DNA of 64,000 nucleotides, taken from NCBI GenBank assembly GCA_003344405.1, contig NOWV01000085.1, forward strand, positions 124,001 to 188,000. The letters are read 5' to 3'. A model generated the notes under the pieces. It made no database searches and was not told where the DNA came from. It was given only the letters and a program-made list of their open reading frames with translations. The DNA is from Trichoplax sp. H2 (Eukaryota; Placozoa; Uniplacotomia; Trichoplacea). Shown one piece after another: positions 32,101 through 44,200 of this stretch; the first letter of the stretch is position 1; the number at the start of each line of letters is the position of its first letter. The translations under genes were made by a program, and so were the position numbers.

Positions 32101-35100
32101 AACGTAGTATATAAGTCTAGTACTGTTAAAACGCTACATAATATTATACTATTACAGGTAAGAACATATGTAGACATAACATCTATCATTATAATATAAG
32201 CGCACTGTATTACCTGGCTTACTTTTCGCCTTTTTAGATTTTCGGTCCGATATAGATGTGGCAGTAGAAAAACCCTATTAAATTAAAGATCAATAATATT
32301 GTGATATTTCATACTGCAAATTGTAACTTTTTATTATAATATTTTATAACTGAGATTTTTTCTGAACGACTTTTAGTACTGTAAATATCAATAAGTCACA
32401 ACGAAGTGAAAATCGATAAAAAAAGTGTCTAAAATAATTAAGCACCACATCATCAAATCGTTAACTTTTTATGCGTTGCACAGCGGCAACAAAAGATATA
32501 TAATCTTAGTAATGAAAACCAAAAGTGACCTAAAAGAGAAGCATGCTGTATAATAAATCATGATGATTCTTATCATCTTATTAATTTTAGCGTTTTGTGA
32601 TTACGTCACGCAGACTTTGATACCATAACATGGTACTTTTTAAATTCATTTAACTTTTTACTAAAGTACTTCTATTGCATTATACCAGATTAATTATAAC
32701 TACAATCTTTAATCTAAGTTTGTCCTAATTTGAAATTAGAGTTATTACTGAAATACTGTAGCAAGTAATGCTGCAATAATAGGTAACATACTTGTCACTT
32801 AAATTAATTAAAATAATGAGTTAGACACAACATATTAACAAAAACAACTTCAACAATGTAATCATTTTCAGCTACGTAACACAATTATCACAATATTGTG
32901 AGTAATTTATCTTTGAAGTAATTGAAGGCATTCGAATAAAAATCCAAATTAATACTATGAAGTTAAAATCCCCAGAGAGAGGAATGCAAAACATTCGTAA
33001 AGCAGATAGAAAACTACAGGTTATGCATGCAGTGATATCTGTATCCTTATTGCCTCCTTCATTATTAAATGTATGTAGAATGACCCTTGTTTTTTTTTTT
33101 CAGTATTTAATACATGTGTAGCATTACATAACTAAGAATGTGAAACAGCTAGAAAGAGTATTCAAAATTATTTATTTCAGTGTTGCCATTACGAACCCCT
33201 TTTTGTGTACGCCACTCTTGGAGAATGTTTTCAACACCCTCTAAAAATAATAGATTGATATTAGTACAATAATAAAGATTGTAGCAATGTAAGATATGTA
33301 CTGTTGATACCCAAATTTCACTACTACTAAATGCGCATATAGTGAGCATGTCAACAAAATCATGATATTTTACGAGATGTATCAGATAAATAACTATAAG
33401 CCAGTAACTTTTTAAATCATTATTGAACAACGCTAGATTGGCATAATGATAGTATGAAAATAGAGATTACAGCAATAGGACATACGTACTGTATATTTCC
33501 ATATTACCAAATACTTTGATGCAAGTACACTAAATACGTTAATAAGGTTATCATATGTTTCAAGATGTGTTCGATAACAAATTATAAACTAATGGAGTTT
33601 AGTAACTATTACTTGAATAACGTTAATAATAATCAGAAGTCAAGTAGTTGTAAAATAATTTTTAATGGCTCGGTTTAAAAGGAGCTTACCTATTTTACGA
33701 CTAGTGTATGCGTATCAAATAAACTACTATTAAATTTTCTTATAATGCCATTTGCTACGAAATAATGTATATTGCAGCTACTATGAATACTTATGAATTT
33801 TGAATCAATGAGCAGTACATGTTATGTATGTATCCTTGATTAATTCATTACCAGTACAGTATTATTATAAGCTACAATACATAATACGAAGTTATCATAT
33901 AATGTGTACCTTCTTCGATCCTAGCCACAGCCTTTTCAACAACGTAATCACAGGATTGCAGAATCATAATAATTTCATCTTTTGATACGCCAGACACAAT
34001 ACCAGCTATAAAGGATATCTATTGATTGAAATACCCATAGAAATTGATTTAATAGTTATAATTAGCAGTCTTCGATACGTATATTAAGAGTATTAAATAA
34101 ATAAACACGTTCATTGGGGGAAAAAAAAAGGTTTCAAATTATTATGGTTCTGGTAGTACCAAGAGTAAGCAGTATTAGATGTATATAGTAAAAGTATAGA
34201 TATCATAAAGTTCGGCAGATTTATGTCGAACACCCTTTCATATTCGATTATTATCAAAAAGCTTCTTTGTTTGTAATTAATCAGTGACATAGTCTAGATA
34301 TTATATAAATTCAATTTAACAAATAATAGAGAAATCGACTTTGATCCTATAGTTATAATCGTTACCGCTGTCGAATCGTTTCAATCAAAGCATGCTGTCA
34401 GTACGATATACGTAAAAAGTACTTTTCAACGAGTAATCATTACAGATTAACTTTTCTTCTTCAGTACGCATACGTATTTTATGTATCTCATCGTTCTCGT
34501 AGTAGCATACCGTTATCTCGGTTGGCACTATTTTTACAGTGACCAAGGCATTCTTTCACAAAATAAATTATAAAAACTACTGTGAGGTATTCAAGCATTT
34601 GCTTGTAGATTGTAAGTTTTTCTAACAAGTAAAAAATTAATGTCTAATATTGTATTTACTTTTTCAATGAGCATGATTCGTTTTGTCTTATTAAATTAAC
34701 TCTACCTAATGGAAGGCGAATTGCATCTATCAGAAAAATCGAATAGGATATTCAGTATGAAATAATTTACTGATAGGATTATCCGCTCAATCCTAAAGAA
34801 ATTATCTATTTTTATAGTATTTCAAATTGTTTGATCATGACTAATACTTAAAATTTGTGCGATGAACTATAACATTGATCTATCCAACAGTGTCGTCAAG
34901 ACATCTACAACATACCATATATGAAGAATAATCGTAAAAACTAGGAACTGTACCGGCTACATAGAACTGTATGCCGTACAAGAGTATCAGTGAAGGTCTC
35001 GTGATGCACTTATTTAAGCAGTTTCGCATGGAATGCATTCCATGATATAGTGCAGCAGGTACGGAATTGTTTAGTTAAAAATCGGTGGTTAATTATAAAA

Positions 35101-36959
35101 TAGTTATTTACAATGTATCTGAAATGCAATCAACCTACATAATGAATTGGAAACAGTATTGTGTATTATCATAACATAAAACGCAGTTTTACTCTGTCCA
35201 AATTTCTTCTTCGGTCTAAAAATACTGCAAATACAGTAACTAATTTGAATACAAATTCAATAGGTCACACTACTCTATCAATGGTATAATAGATTGTTAA
35301 AGATAGCTTTATCATTGTTTACTGTATGGTGGAGAGCACAATTTACAATAATATGTTAACCTAATACTTTCTTTCAAAGTTTTGAATGCTCCTAAAGGAA
35401 GAAAGCATGTAGCACTATGAGTCGTTATGATCAGTAAAATCGTGCAGCTAAGGCAAAGTGTTACTTATTAGCAGATCTGAGCAGGATTAAAATATAGTTC
35501 AATTATTAACAGATGATGTTATACCCTTAGACTAAAATGCGAGAGTATTACAAAAGGAGCACGAACATAGTAACATTGTAATTTGAATGAATATATGTAT
35601 AGTTACTGTAGTATCTAGAGATTTTTTAAAAGCAAAAAACATACTATAAACTACATTTTTGAAATTATAACCATGGCAGCCATTCAACATCATCAAGAAA
35701 ATTAATAGCATATTACCGCATTCCCCATGGTTGAATGAATCACATATCTTTTATGAGGTTAAATTGAGAAACAGGTGATAGACCAATGTTATAAATGATA
35801 CCACAGAAATAAGATAAACCGTAATAAATATTGGATATACGATATGATATTACTTGTTCACGTCTACGGTACTACTTTCAATATAGACCTCGATCGCATC
35901 GTCAATACTAAATAGTCAATGCTAGAGATATACAATACTACATAAACTACATACAAAAAAGCGTATGCCAAGAACTCGACCACATTAACGCATAGCTATA
36001 AGTTATACTGTATAATTGCTATTTCTAAATAACTCTTCGCACGGAATACCATTTCTCTCTACAGCAATTGAATAGAAAATAGGCACAATCACACAATGAC
36101 GACAATGGTGCTATCAAATTACAACTAATGTTATAGTTATTCCCCTTGAATTTAAGAAGAAGCGACTACGTTACTATCAACTGACTGCAGCAATCTTTGT
36201 TGGTCAACTTATCCTTGGAATTAATTTCATACTACTGTGTTGGACGTTTATGGTAAATTTAGGTATAATCATAATTATAATCGTTTTGGTGGCGTGAGCA
36301 AGATGTTTGTTGAAGCATATATAAACACAGTCTAGTCTCTCTAGTGAAGCGGTAATACGGCAATAGGCATCCATTACCAACTGAAAATGTTATCAGTACG
36401 CGATAGCTATCTATCCTAGCAGATTGACATTCTAGTTATTGTTGGATTTAGAGAGGCACAATGTATGCTACTTTGTAAATGGTGAATCTGTTTTTATCTA
36501 GGCATTCTTACTGGCATGCATCCTAGTAATAGCGGAGCTGCCTGGATAATAATTTATAAGAATCGATTTCATCAGTTAAATGTACAGTAGATAATTAATT
36601 AACAATCCCCGATGGTTTTCAATAGTAGCACACAGTAGATAAAAAAAAAAATATGACCAATGATATCAGATTTTTCATCACGAGTGGGCTGTGGAAGATA
36701 GATTACAGTTGTTCCTTTTAAGAAGCCAATCTCAATATTATTAACCAATAATCAATCCATTTTTGCAAAATTCAATATCCAATTTCCTAAACATAAACAG
36801 ACTTGATTTTAAGGGCAAAGCCTGCAACTACGATAGACTGTATCAACAAAACGAAGTGCAGTAGATGTAAAGCAGAATACTGTCCCATGTTGACGCATAG
36901 CTATAGACAGGTATATTGCGTGTGAGATAATGTTTACCCATGTCCATTTGCTTGCACAT
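29159..36959 (-). CDS. SPATS2L: SPATS2/SPATS2L-like RNA-granule protein
   Basis: SPATS2-family proteins (DUF1387) are cytoplasmic or nucleolar, probably RNA-associated; SPATS2L is also called stress granule and nucleolar protein. Exons in coding order are 36938-36959 and 34706-34726 (both tentative), then 33910-34005, 33197-33240, 32214-32274, 31238-31518, 31072-31127, 30874-30932, 30684-30793, 30530-30610, 30398-30419, 30177-30275 and 29159-30060. All phases agree, giving 617 aa. The N-terminal UBA-like segment includes SKDEIIMILQSCDYVVEKAV and then VENILQEWRTQKG. A Lys-rich patch (DRKSKKAKSKP) and a coiled coil follow, with FADTFNEIKQSIHDREQYFE and AEAMNEQQIEELKADIL. The long charged, Asn/Ser-rich tail contains SRRGRNARRGNKAKQRQ, like the Arg/Gly-rich tail of vertebrates. 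The first two mini-exons (22 and 21 nt) are chosen because they join in phase and give DAIR before the conserved segment. Their support is much weaker than the rest. Confidence 0.84.
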
Positions 36960-38392
36960 TGTGCAGTATTTGTCGAACTAGTTGAAAATTTTATTAACTT
37001 AATTTAAGGAAGACAGTAAACACACCAGTAAGCTGTACCACTGTCCAATTCTGACTAGGTGGTTACACCTTAAAAGTATTATTCATTCCCCGTTATTTAT
37101 GCAAAGAACATTGATCAGTCATCATCGCTATAAACCGACTATAGTGCCTTGGAAAAAAAAAGTAGAAAAGTTGTTGCTGCAGTTAAAAATGATCATGGTA
37201 GAATGATAATGGATTTTCCCATGGTGGTGATGAATTGAAGGTAAGACAGTATGCAGCAACCCATTGTAGCTATAAAAGAATTTTTTTCAATCACGGTGAA
37301 TCAAGCAAGCCAATGTGAAAAAATACTGCTGACCTGTATTGAAGAGGAAAAAGAGAGAGGGAAAACTGCAACCTACTAGGATTACAAGGACATCAGCGAT
37401 TCTTTCCAACTCATGGTTGGTTGTTGTCCATAAATAAGACACCGTACAGTATTCAGTTAACAAGCTCATTGATGAATTTATCAGGACAATGCAATAAAAT
37501 ATGTATAGTGATCGCACTTTGTTAAGACAGCAGGTGTACATTGTACAAGGATTGTGGGCAATTGATGGATGATGATGGTCCAAGGTATAAAATTGGGGCA
37601 CTTTTTTTACTTCGTCTCCAATTTTGACTGCGATAGAGCTCGATTGTACACAGGTCATTGGTGTTATAAGACTAAGATGGAGTCGAGTACAACATCACCG
37701 ACTATTGCCACTGTCGATCCTTTGCTACTGCTGTTGTAGAAGTCGAATGGAGCGGGATTGACTGGATTCATTTATTCCTACAGCATTGACCTTTCTTTTT
37801 ACATACAAATATTGATCATTCTTAGCAATCTCAAGTTGAATTTTCAACCTCTTGACGACTGTGCTCTCCTTCTTGATCTTCCTCTAACCGTCAATGATGG
37901 ATACAACAGGTATAAAAAAAAAAAGGAAAATTGGAGACGAAGTAGAGGAAAAAAAAAAAATGGTGTAATGTTGGTCGATGACTGTGAGGAGAAACTGCTG
38001 TGAAATGATGAGTGTATGACGCACTTTGCAGTGTTGACGTTAACAAATAACGTCAAAGAAAATGGATGATACAATACTGGCTACGATAAAATAACTGCTA
38101 GTCCTTTCTCCATGGTAAGAAATAAAGGATTGATTTACCTTCATTTTCATTTCCTTCTCGGTGATAGCGTAGTCAGCCATTTTCATTGGATTGATAGTTG
38201 TTGAGGAATGGATTCGCTACCTGCAAGTGGAGAGGATTAAAGCTGTGGACACTGCACTAAGGAAATCATTAAGGTGAGACGCAATTTCTTCTGACCTGCA
38301 ATTTAAAAGGATTGACTCAATCATTGATAGTTGACCCTACAGTCAAGTTGACAATAAATCCACAATACCATTGACAATAGACAATGCATGAC

Positions 38393-38575
38393 TACTGTAT
38401 GCTGTAGTACTGTACTGTACGCAGTACTGTAGCCATGGCAGTACTGTGCACTGTACACTGTACTGTACAGTACGGTATGTACAGTACAGTACAGTATGAA
38501 GTAAAGAGGGAGTACAAACTCAGATTGCGATCATCGCCATGACCAGTACGGTATGGTACGGTACGGTATGGTACC
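38393..38575. repeat. TACTG/CAGTA pentamer arrays with a GGTAC variant run
   Basis: The cluster starts with TACTG units and ACACTG variants. It ends in a run of GGTAC/GGTAT pentamers at about 38545-38575, a different five-base unit that keeps the GTAC core. It is non-coding. Confidence 0.75.
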
Positions 38576-39882
38576 ATTATGGATTGAGATTTTTACAAGA
38601 GGCACAAAACTGTTTGTGGACGAGTCACTCACTGACCGCACTTGACCTTATCAATCAACACCAACTCAACTACTGACTCATACAGTACTCACGACTGTCG
38701 GTGTGACGCTCCAATGCGCTGACGAGACAATGGCCTGGTGCATATGAACGACTGGTACGGGCATTCATGGTACTCTACACTGTCCAGTAGGTGATCTACG
38801 GTAGACAATGCAAGTCCCTGCCCACTTTTGCGCCACAGCCCTGTATCGAAACCTGAAGTGGATTCATACTAGTACTAGTGTCAGTCTGCCCCTACTGACT
38901 TACTATCACCAATGAAGGCCAACACTCTAATACAGGAATGACTGGACGGGGACAGACAGTTGAATAACACAGACTTGGCATGCAGATCGAAGAGAGGGTA
39001 TGCGATATGACACGCAGTTTTGTACCCATTGGTCTGCGCTTTCCGTTTTAAATCCCCTGCTACTGGATCGGTCAATAATCATTATAATGAATAAAAATCA
39101 ATCAATCAATCCTTCTTTTTCAACACCAAAGTATTACAGGAAAACATAAAGTCATTACGTCTGCTGCTACTGATTGACCGACCGCTGTATCATAGTGCTC
39201 TTTCACTGCAGAGTATGGAGATTACTCGATAGTACAGTAGTACAGTTGTCCTGTACATTAGGTACATTCCTGTCAGAGAGATACAGTAGTGTACTGTATA
39301 CTTCCCAGTAGGCCGTCTCTGACGCTGTACATTGTACAACAGGGGGTAAAAGCTTAAATACTCAATACTAACTAGTGTTACACCGGCAGTTGTGATTCAA
39401 TGGCTCTTTGAAAGTTATTCACTGTCAGTAGACTTGGTGCTGAGGATTATTTGCATAATCCATTTGACTTTCAATATACAAGAAATTAAATCGAGCTACT
39501 TGCCAATTACGTAATCCGTAAGTACAATAGTCGCATTGAACTGCAGTTACTGTACAGTGTACACTATGTATCACGTATCTACCAAGGTAATGAATGTATC
39601 AGGCAGTCATTTACGGAATTCGATTTTTTTTTCTGTCTCTCTGTCATGTCTGACTGCTTTTACAGCTGCGCCCTATCCTGTAAGTACTCGTGATCAAGTT
39701 GGTTTCAGTTTCACACAGTACGGTGTACGGGTCGCAGTCATCTGATAGAGTAAAGTAAGTAGTAGAGTAGTCAGCCTCTATCCTTTTTTCAGTAAAATCG
39801 TAGCTACAGTCTTTCTCTTTCTTTTTAGTAGTCGCGGGTAATGTTGAATGATTGTACCGTTCTAGACTACGAAAAACCATCC

Positions 39883-40394
39883 TTAAAATAGGTCTTTTTA
39901 TGGACTCAGCGGTCTACAGGAAGTCGTCCATGCCATGTACATTGTACAGTAACAAAGAAATCGATTGGCTGATGGAGCTACTGTAGTCTGATACGCTTAC
40001 ACTTATTGCGTTTTTTGCAGATGAATTAACCATTACGAGTACGGTCTGCATAGTCAACCCAGTACTGTATAGTCCTGATTTAGATCCACACCTATCCGAG
40101 GAAAAGCCCCAGCTTACAGTGCAGTACTGTTAAGAGTCGCTGCTGTACAGTACAATGTACTGTACTGTACTGTACTGTACAGTATTACTACCGTACAGTA
40201 CGTGTATCGCGTACTGTATCACCTTTCTGGACTACAGATCTATCACTACCTCAACTGTGCCATACACTAGGATATTGAGTTGTAAGCTGTATCAGTACCA
40301 ACAGGCGGCTTCTCCATCCATTATAAAATGACGCGTAGCTGGTGTCACTAGACCTGACCGTGTCATCAACGTAGAGAGTGAAGCGAACATGACT
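39883..40394. repeat. Left copy of a duplicated sequence at the assembly gap (MITE absent)
   Basis: This 512-bp stretch starts TTAAAATAGG and ends GAACATGACT directly against the N run. The same sequence restarts at the first base after the gap and ends with the same bases at 41153. The copies differ by small substitutions and indels, plus the MITE. Exact coincidence of both copy borders with the gap edges points to two overlapping allelic contigs, not a true tandem duplication. Confidence 0.85.
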
Positions 40395-40414
40395 NNNNNN
40401 NNNNNNNNNNNNNN
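40395..40414. other. Assembly gap (20 N)
   Basis: A run of 20 undetermined bases. Because the flanking sequences are the same, it probably stands for a negative gap (unmerged overlap) and not missing sequence. Confidence 0.95.
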
Positions 40415-41153
40415 TTAAAATAGGTCTTTTTATGGACTCAGCGGTCTACAGGAAGTCGTCCATGCCATGTACATTGTACAGTAACAAAGAAATCGATTGG
40501 CTGATGAGCTACTGTAGTCTGATACGCTTACACTTATTGCGTTTTTTGCAGATGAATTAACCATTACGAGTACGGTCTGCATAGTCAACCCAGTACTGTC
40601 TAGTCCTGATTTAGATCCGAGGAAAAGCCCCAGCTTACAGTGCAGTACTCTTAAGAGTCGCTGCAGTACAGTACAATGTACTGTACAGTGTGTATCATAA
40701 CATTTTGTCACTTTCGGGCAATACTGTATTTTTCTTTAAAAATACAGTAAAGCTATAATAGAATGATAGATTAACTATGTAAAGGAAAAATTTAGATGTC
40801 AAGTTAAAATGTAACTCAAATGCTATGGAATGTAACAACTCTTCATCAGTATTTGCTTATTAAGATCACTGGTTGATGCTTTTCAAAGTGACAAAATACT
40901 TTGATACACACTGTACAGTACTGTACTGTACAGTATTACTACCGTACAGTACTATCCTGTACAGTACGTGTACTGTATCACCTTTCTGGACTACAGTACT
41001 ATCACTACCTCAACTGTGCCATACACTAGGATATTGAGTTGTAAGCTGTATCAGTACCAACAGACGGCTTCTCCATCCATTATAAAATGACGCGTAGCTG
41101 GTGTCACTAGACCTGACCGTGTCATCAACGTAGAGAGTGAAGCGAACATGACT
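40415..41153. repeat. Right copy of the duplicated sequence (MITE present)
   Basis: This is the 739-bp counterpart of 39883-40394. It is longer almost exactly by the 228-bp MITE and its 2-bp target duplication. It ends 49 bp before the PLEKHA8 start codon, so it is the proximal promoter region of that gene. Confidence 0.85.
40686..40913 (+). mobile_element. Tc1/mariner-type MITE, 228 bp, with TA target-site duplication
   Basis: Both ends begin CAGTGTGTATCA when read inward, followed by four variable bases and then ATTTTGTCACTTT. This gives a 29-bp terminal inverted repeat with about three mismatches. TA flanks the element on both sides (40684-40685 and 40914-40915). The allelic copy at 39883-40394 lacks it, so both filled and empty site are visible. 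It has no open frame for a transposase and is non-autonomous. An internal hairpin pairs TACTGTATTTTT with AAAAATACAGTA. A decayed relative lies at 23802. Confidence 0.88.
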
Positions 41154-41202
41154 GCATCAGTGAATAAATGATTGCTATAGTGACTAACAAGAAAAGGAAA
41201 AA

Positions 41203-44200
41203 ATGGCGATCAAATTAGAGGGACTTCTTCATAAATGGACCAATTACATAAGCGGTATAAAGCTTTTTTTGGATTGTAGATATTGATAACATCCATTAAA
41301 ATAGTAGAGAAGGAAATAGTTCAATTGAAATGTTATACAGTACAACATGCAATGAATGTTGTCATTCTCATCTTGTCAGCTAATCCTGCTTATTGTAGTT
41401 GCATAGGCCAATTCAATATCCTTCTACAGTGATACTAATTCTTTCCAACTACTTCAGCCAATTTATCCTATACCAAAATTGCAATGGCAGTATTATTAAA
41501 ATAAATTGAACCGCCATGAATGATTGAAAACTGAAAATGTCACTTTTCACTAAGAAATATCGTATACAATTTTTATTCGTGGTCTAGTCAACGTACAGCT
41601 TCTTGCAAGGGCATTACCTTGCTCAATCGTATTTATTCTTGTCATACTACTCTTAACGAAACGTACTGACAAAGACATACTTCAGTAGGAAGATTTTGAC
41701 ACACAGACATAGTATACCTTCACTAAATGTTCGACATAGTTATGGAAGTTATGGGTTAAGATTGATTTTGCTGTTACTCGACAAACTTGATACCCCAAGC
41801 GTATGTTTGCGATTGAACTCAACTGATTAATCCCTACATTACAATCATTTATTGAAACTGGGTCTACAATAATAGACTGATCACCTACTGTAGCTAGACC
41901 AAGTTTAGCGAGCTATCCTACCATCTACATTATCGAAATACTACATGTACACTACCGATTACAGATATTACTTTCCATCTTGACATCATGCAAGTGATTA
42001 CATGTTACTGTTGATGATTGTGTAGCAAATTTGAAAGTTCTTGCAACGATAATAGAGTAAGATTTCACTACTGTTATAATCATGATGACGGTAGCAGATG
42101 CTACACTGGCTATACTGTAATTAATTTCTTTGTGCCACTTGTGTATATACATGTAGAAAATATTCCTATCCAAAATTGACATGCTAGACCGTGTATGGAT
42201 TGATACTCAACATATTATTAATTGCATTAGTTTACCGTAAATACTGAGTGATTGTACGTATTATTGTACGTACTTTGTAGATACGCTCCGCAAGTCCAAA
42301 GACTTCTTACGTATGCATTATCTACAGACCATTATCAAAACCATTCCAGCGTAATATCACCTATTTTTTGTTGAAAATATTTCCTATTGAATACTTCACC
42401 AGGAACGTAATAACCCGGAAATAATATTAACTTAGATGCCAATCCCTGCCCAAAAGTTTCTAAGACATACATATATATATACTTGAGTAGAATCGAATCA
42501 TGAATCAGTCAATAGATGCACGTACATTGGAATCTCTCGGTTAACTATTATAAATTACCTTGCAATACATATTTACGATGCTTGTACTTTTTACACCTTC
42601 CCGCTAACGTTCGTGAATGTAATTACCATGATGCTACCACCACTTACCCTACGAGCAGTACTAATGATTATTAAATAATAAATTATGGATAACGTAAATT
42701 TTTTTTCTGTACAGGTTGGCAACCACGATGGTTTATTCTTGATGATGGTACACTTAGTTACTACAGAAGCGAAGACGAGGTCGATATAGGATGCCGGGGA
42801 TCATTTAAAATGACCTCATGTGAAATATCAAGTAAGTCTTTGTGTAATAATAAGCCACAACTATATTTAGTCATGATACACACAATTATATTTCTATGAT
42901 TGTATTATAACGTCGATGCTGTAATTCGTTGAAGTTAGCAATTATCTAAATGCTGAGTCGAAACATTAAAATCAAAATTCACATATACTGTAAATATGTA
43001 TACTATTAATGAAAATTATTAACAATAGAAGTATTTAGCATTGATTATAACATAAATGCCATGATATTGATAAATGAATATCGATCTATCTATGCTGTAG
43101 TATATACAGTAGTAGAATCTACATCTAACGAAATACTAATATGCGTAATCTAATCTGATATTTAATGCACTAAATAAATATATTACCATGGTTCTGGAAT
43201 CGACTATATTACAAACACTATGGCATTGATAGATGAATATCTATCTCGTAGTTCGATGCAGTAGTACAATACAGATTAATGGAATAGAATGTATATAATC
43301 TAGTAGTATGTGATGTCTAACATAGTACCATACGACTGATTTACTTAACAATACCGCATATTACAGCCTTGACTTCAATTTCACAAGGCGTAACATCTAA
43401 ATTCTATTGTACTTCTCATCTACAATTATATGATCTAGCATGTCCCACAGATTTAACTCGAATAGATCTATTCGTTCCTCCGGGTCAGTATATATATGTA
43501 AAGGCTACAACGCAAGCTGAAAGACAGAAATGGTTAGTCGCTCTGGGTTCGTCCAAAGTTTGCATTGGTTTGGGAGAGCAACCTAGTAGTTCCCGTAAGT
43601 TACAATATACCACTACATAATGATAAGCTTACTGTATATCAGAGCTATCACATTAATTCAATTTACCGCGCATCTATACAATATACGTACTGTTCATGCT
43701 ATATTTAATATGTAATAAATTTTCCTAAGTATGTTCGCCACTTCATAATTATAAAACTTCATTCAGTGCAATAAACTAATTAATTCCATGGACATGACGC
43801 TTAAATCACTCGCTTTAACTCTAAGATCATTTCACTTCCTATTGATATTGCTAGTTATTACAGTATTTTTCCCGTTTTTGTAATCTGTTTTATCCACGTA
43901 GAATCAAGAAACATAAGCGTATTGAAGTTTAAGCTGGAAGAAGTACATCATTACCGTATTCGTTTACTACAGCAAGTGTATGCATTAAAATTCAATGTAA
44001 CGCAAGATCAAATTGATCAGCAGGTACTGATAATGCGCAATTAATAGTATCAGTACTGCCTTTTTAAGAATCTCTTACAGTCTCGATATTTCTTGACGAT
44101 TAATAAATTAAATGAAGGTATGATTCATCAAATTTTCGTAGGCATTAGATCAAACTGCAACCAAATTATCTGATATGTGCGACGAATTTTTAAGTAATGT

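Larger units (their letters stand above)
36960..41202. other. Divergent spacer between the SPATS2-like gene and PLEKHA8
   Basis: No gene is supported. It contains pentamer arrays (38393-38575 and from 39225 on), a 20-N assembly gap, two copies of one sequence around the gap and a MITE. A 16-codon ATG-started minus-strand frame with a good splice donor lies at 38139-38186. Its phase does not fit the neighbouring exons, so it is not called. Confidence 0.55.

Noticed and set aside
38139-38186. ATG-started minus-strand segment (MKMADYAITEKEMKMK) followed by a GTAAAT donor, possible first exon of the SPATS2-like gene
   Set aside because: It ends in phase 0 while the next SPATS2 exon needs a one-base overhang, and no bridging exon was found.
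39883-41153. True tandem duplication of the PLEKHA8 promoter
   Set aside because: Both copy borders coincide exactly with the N run, which is better explained by unmerged allelic contigs.
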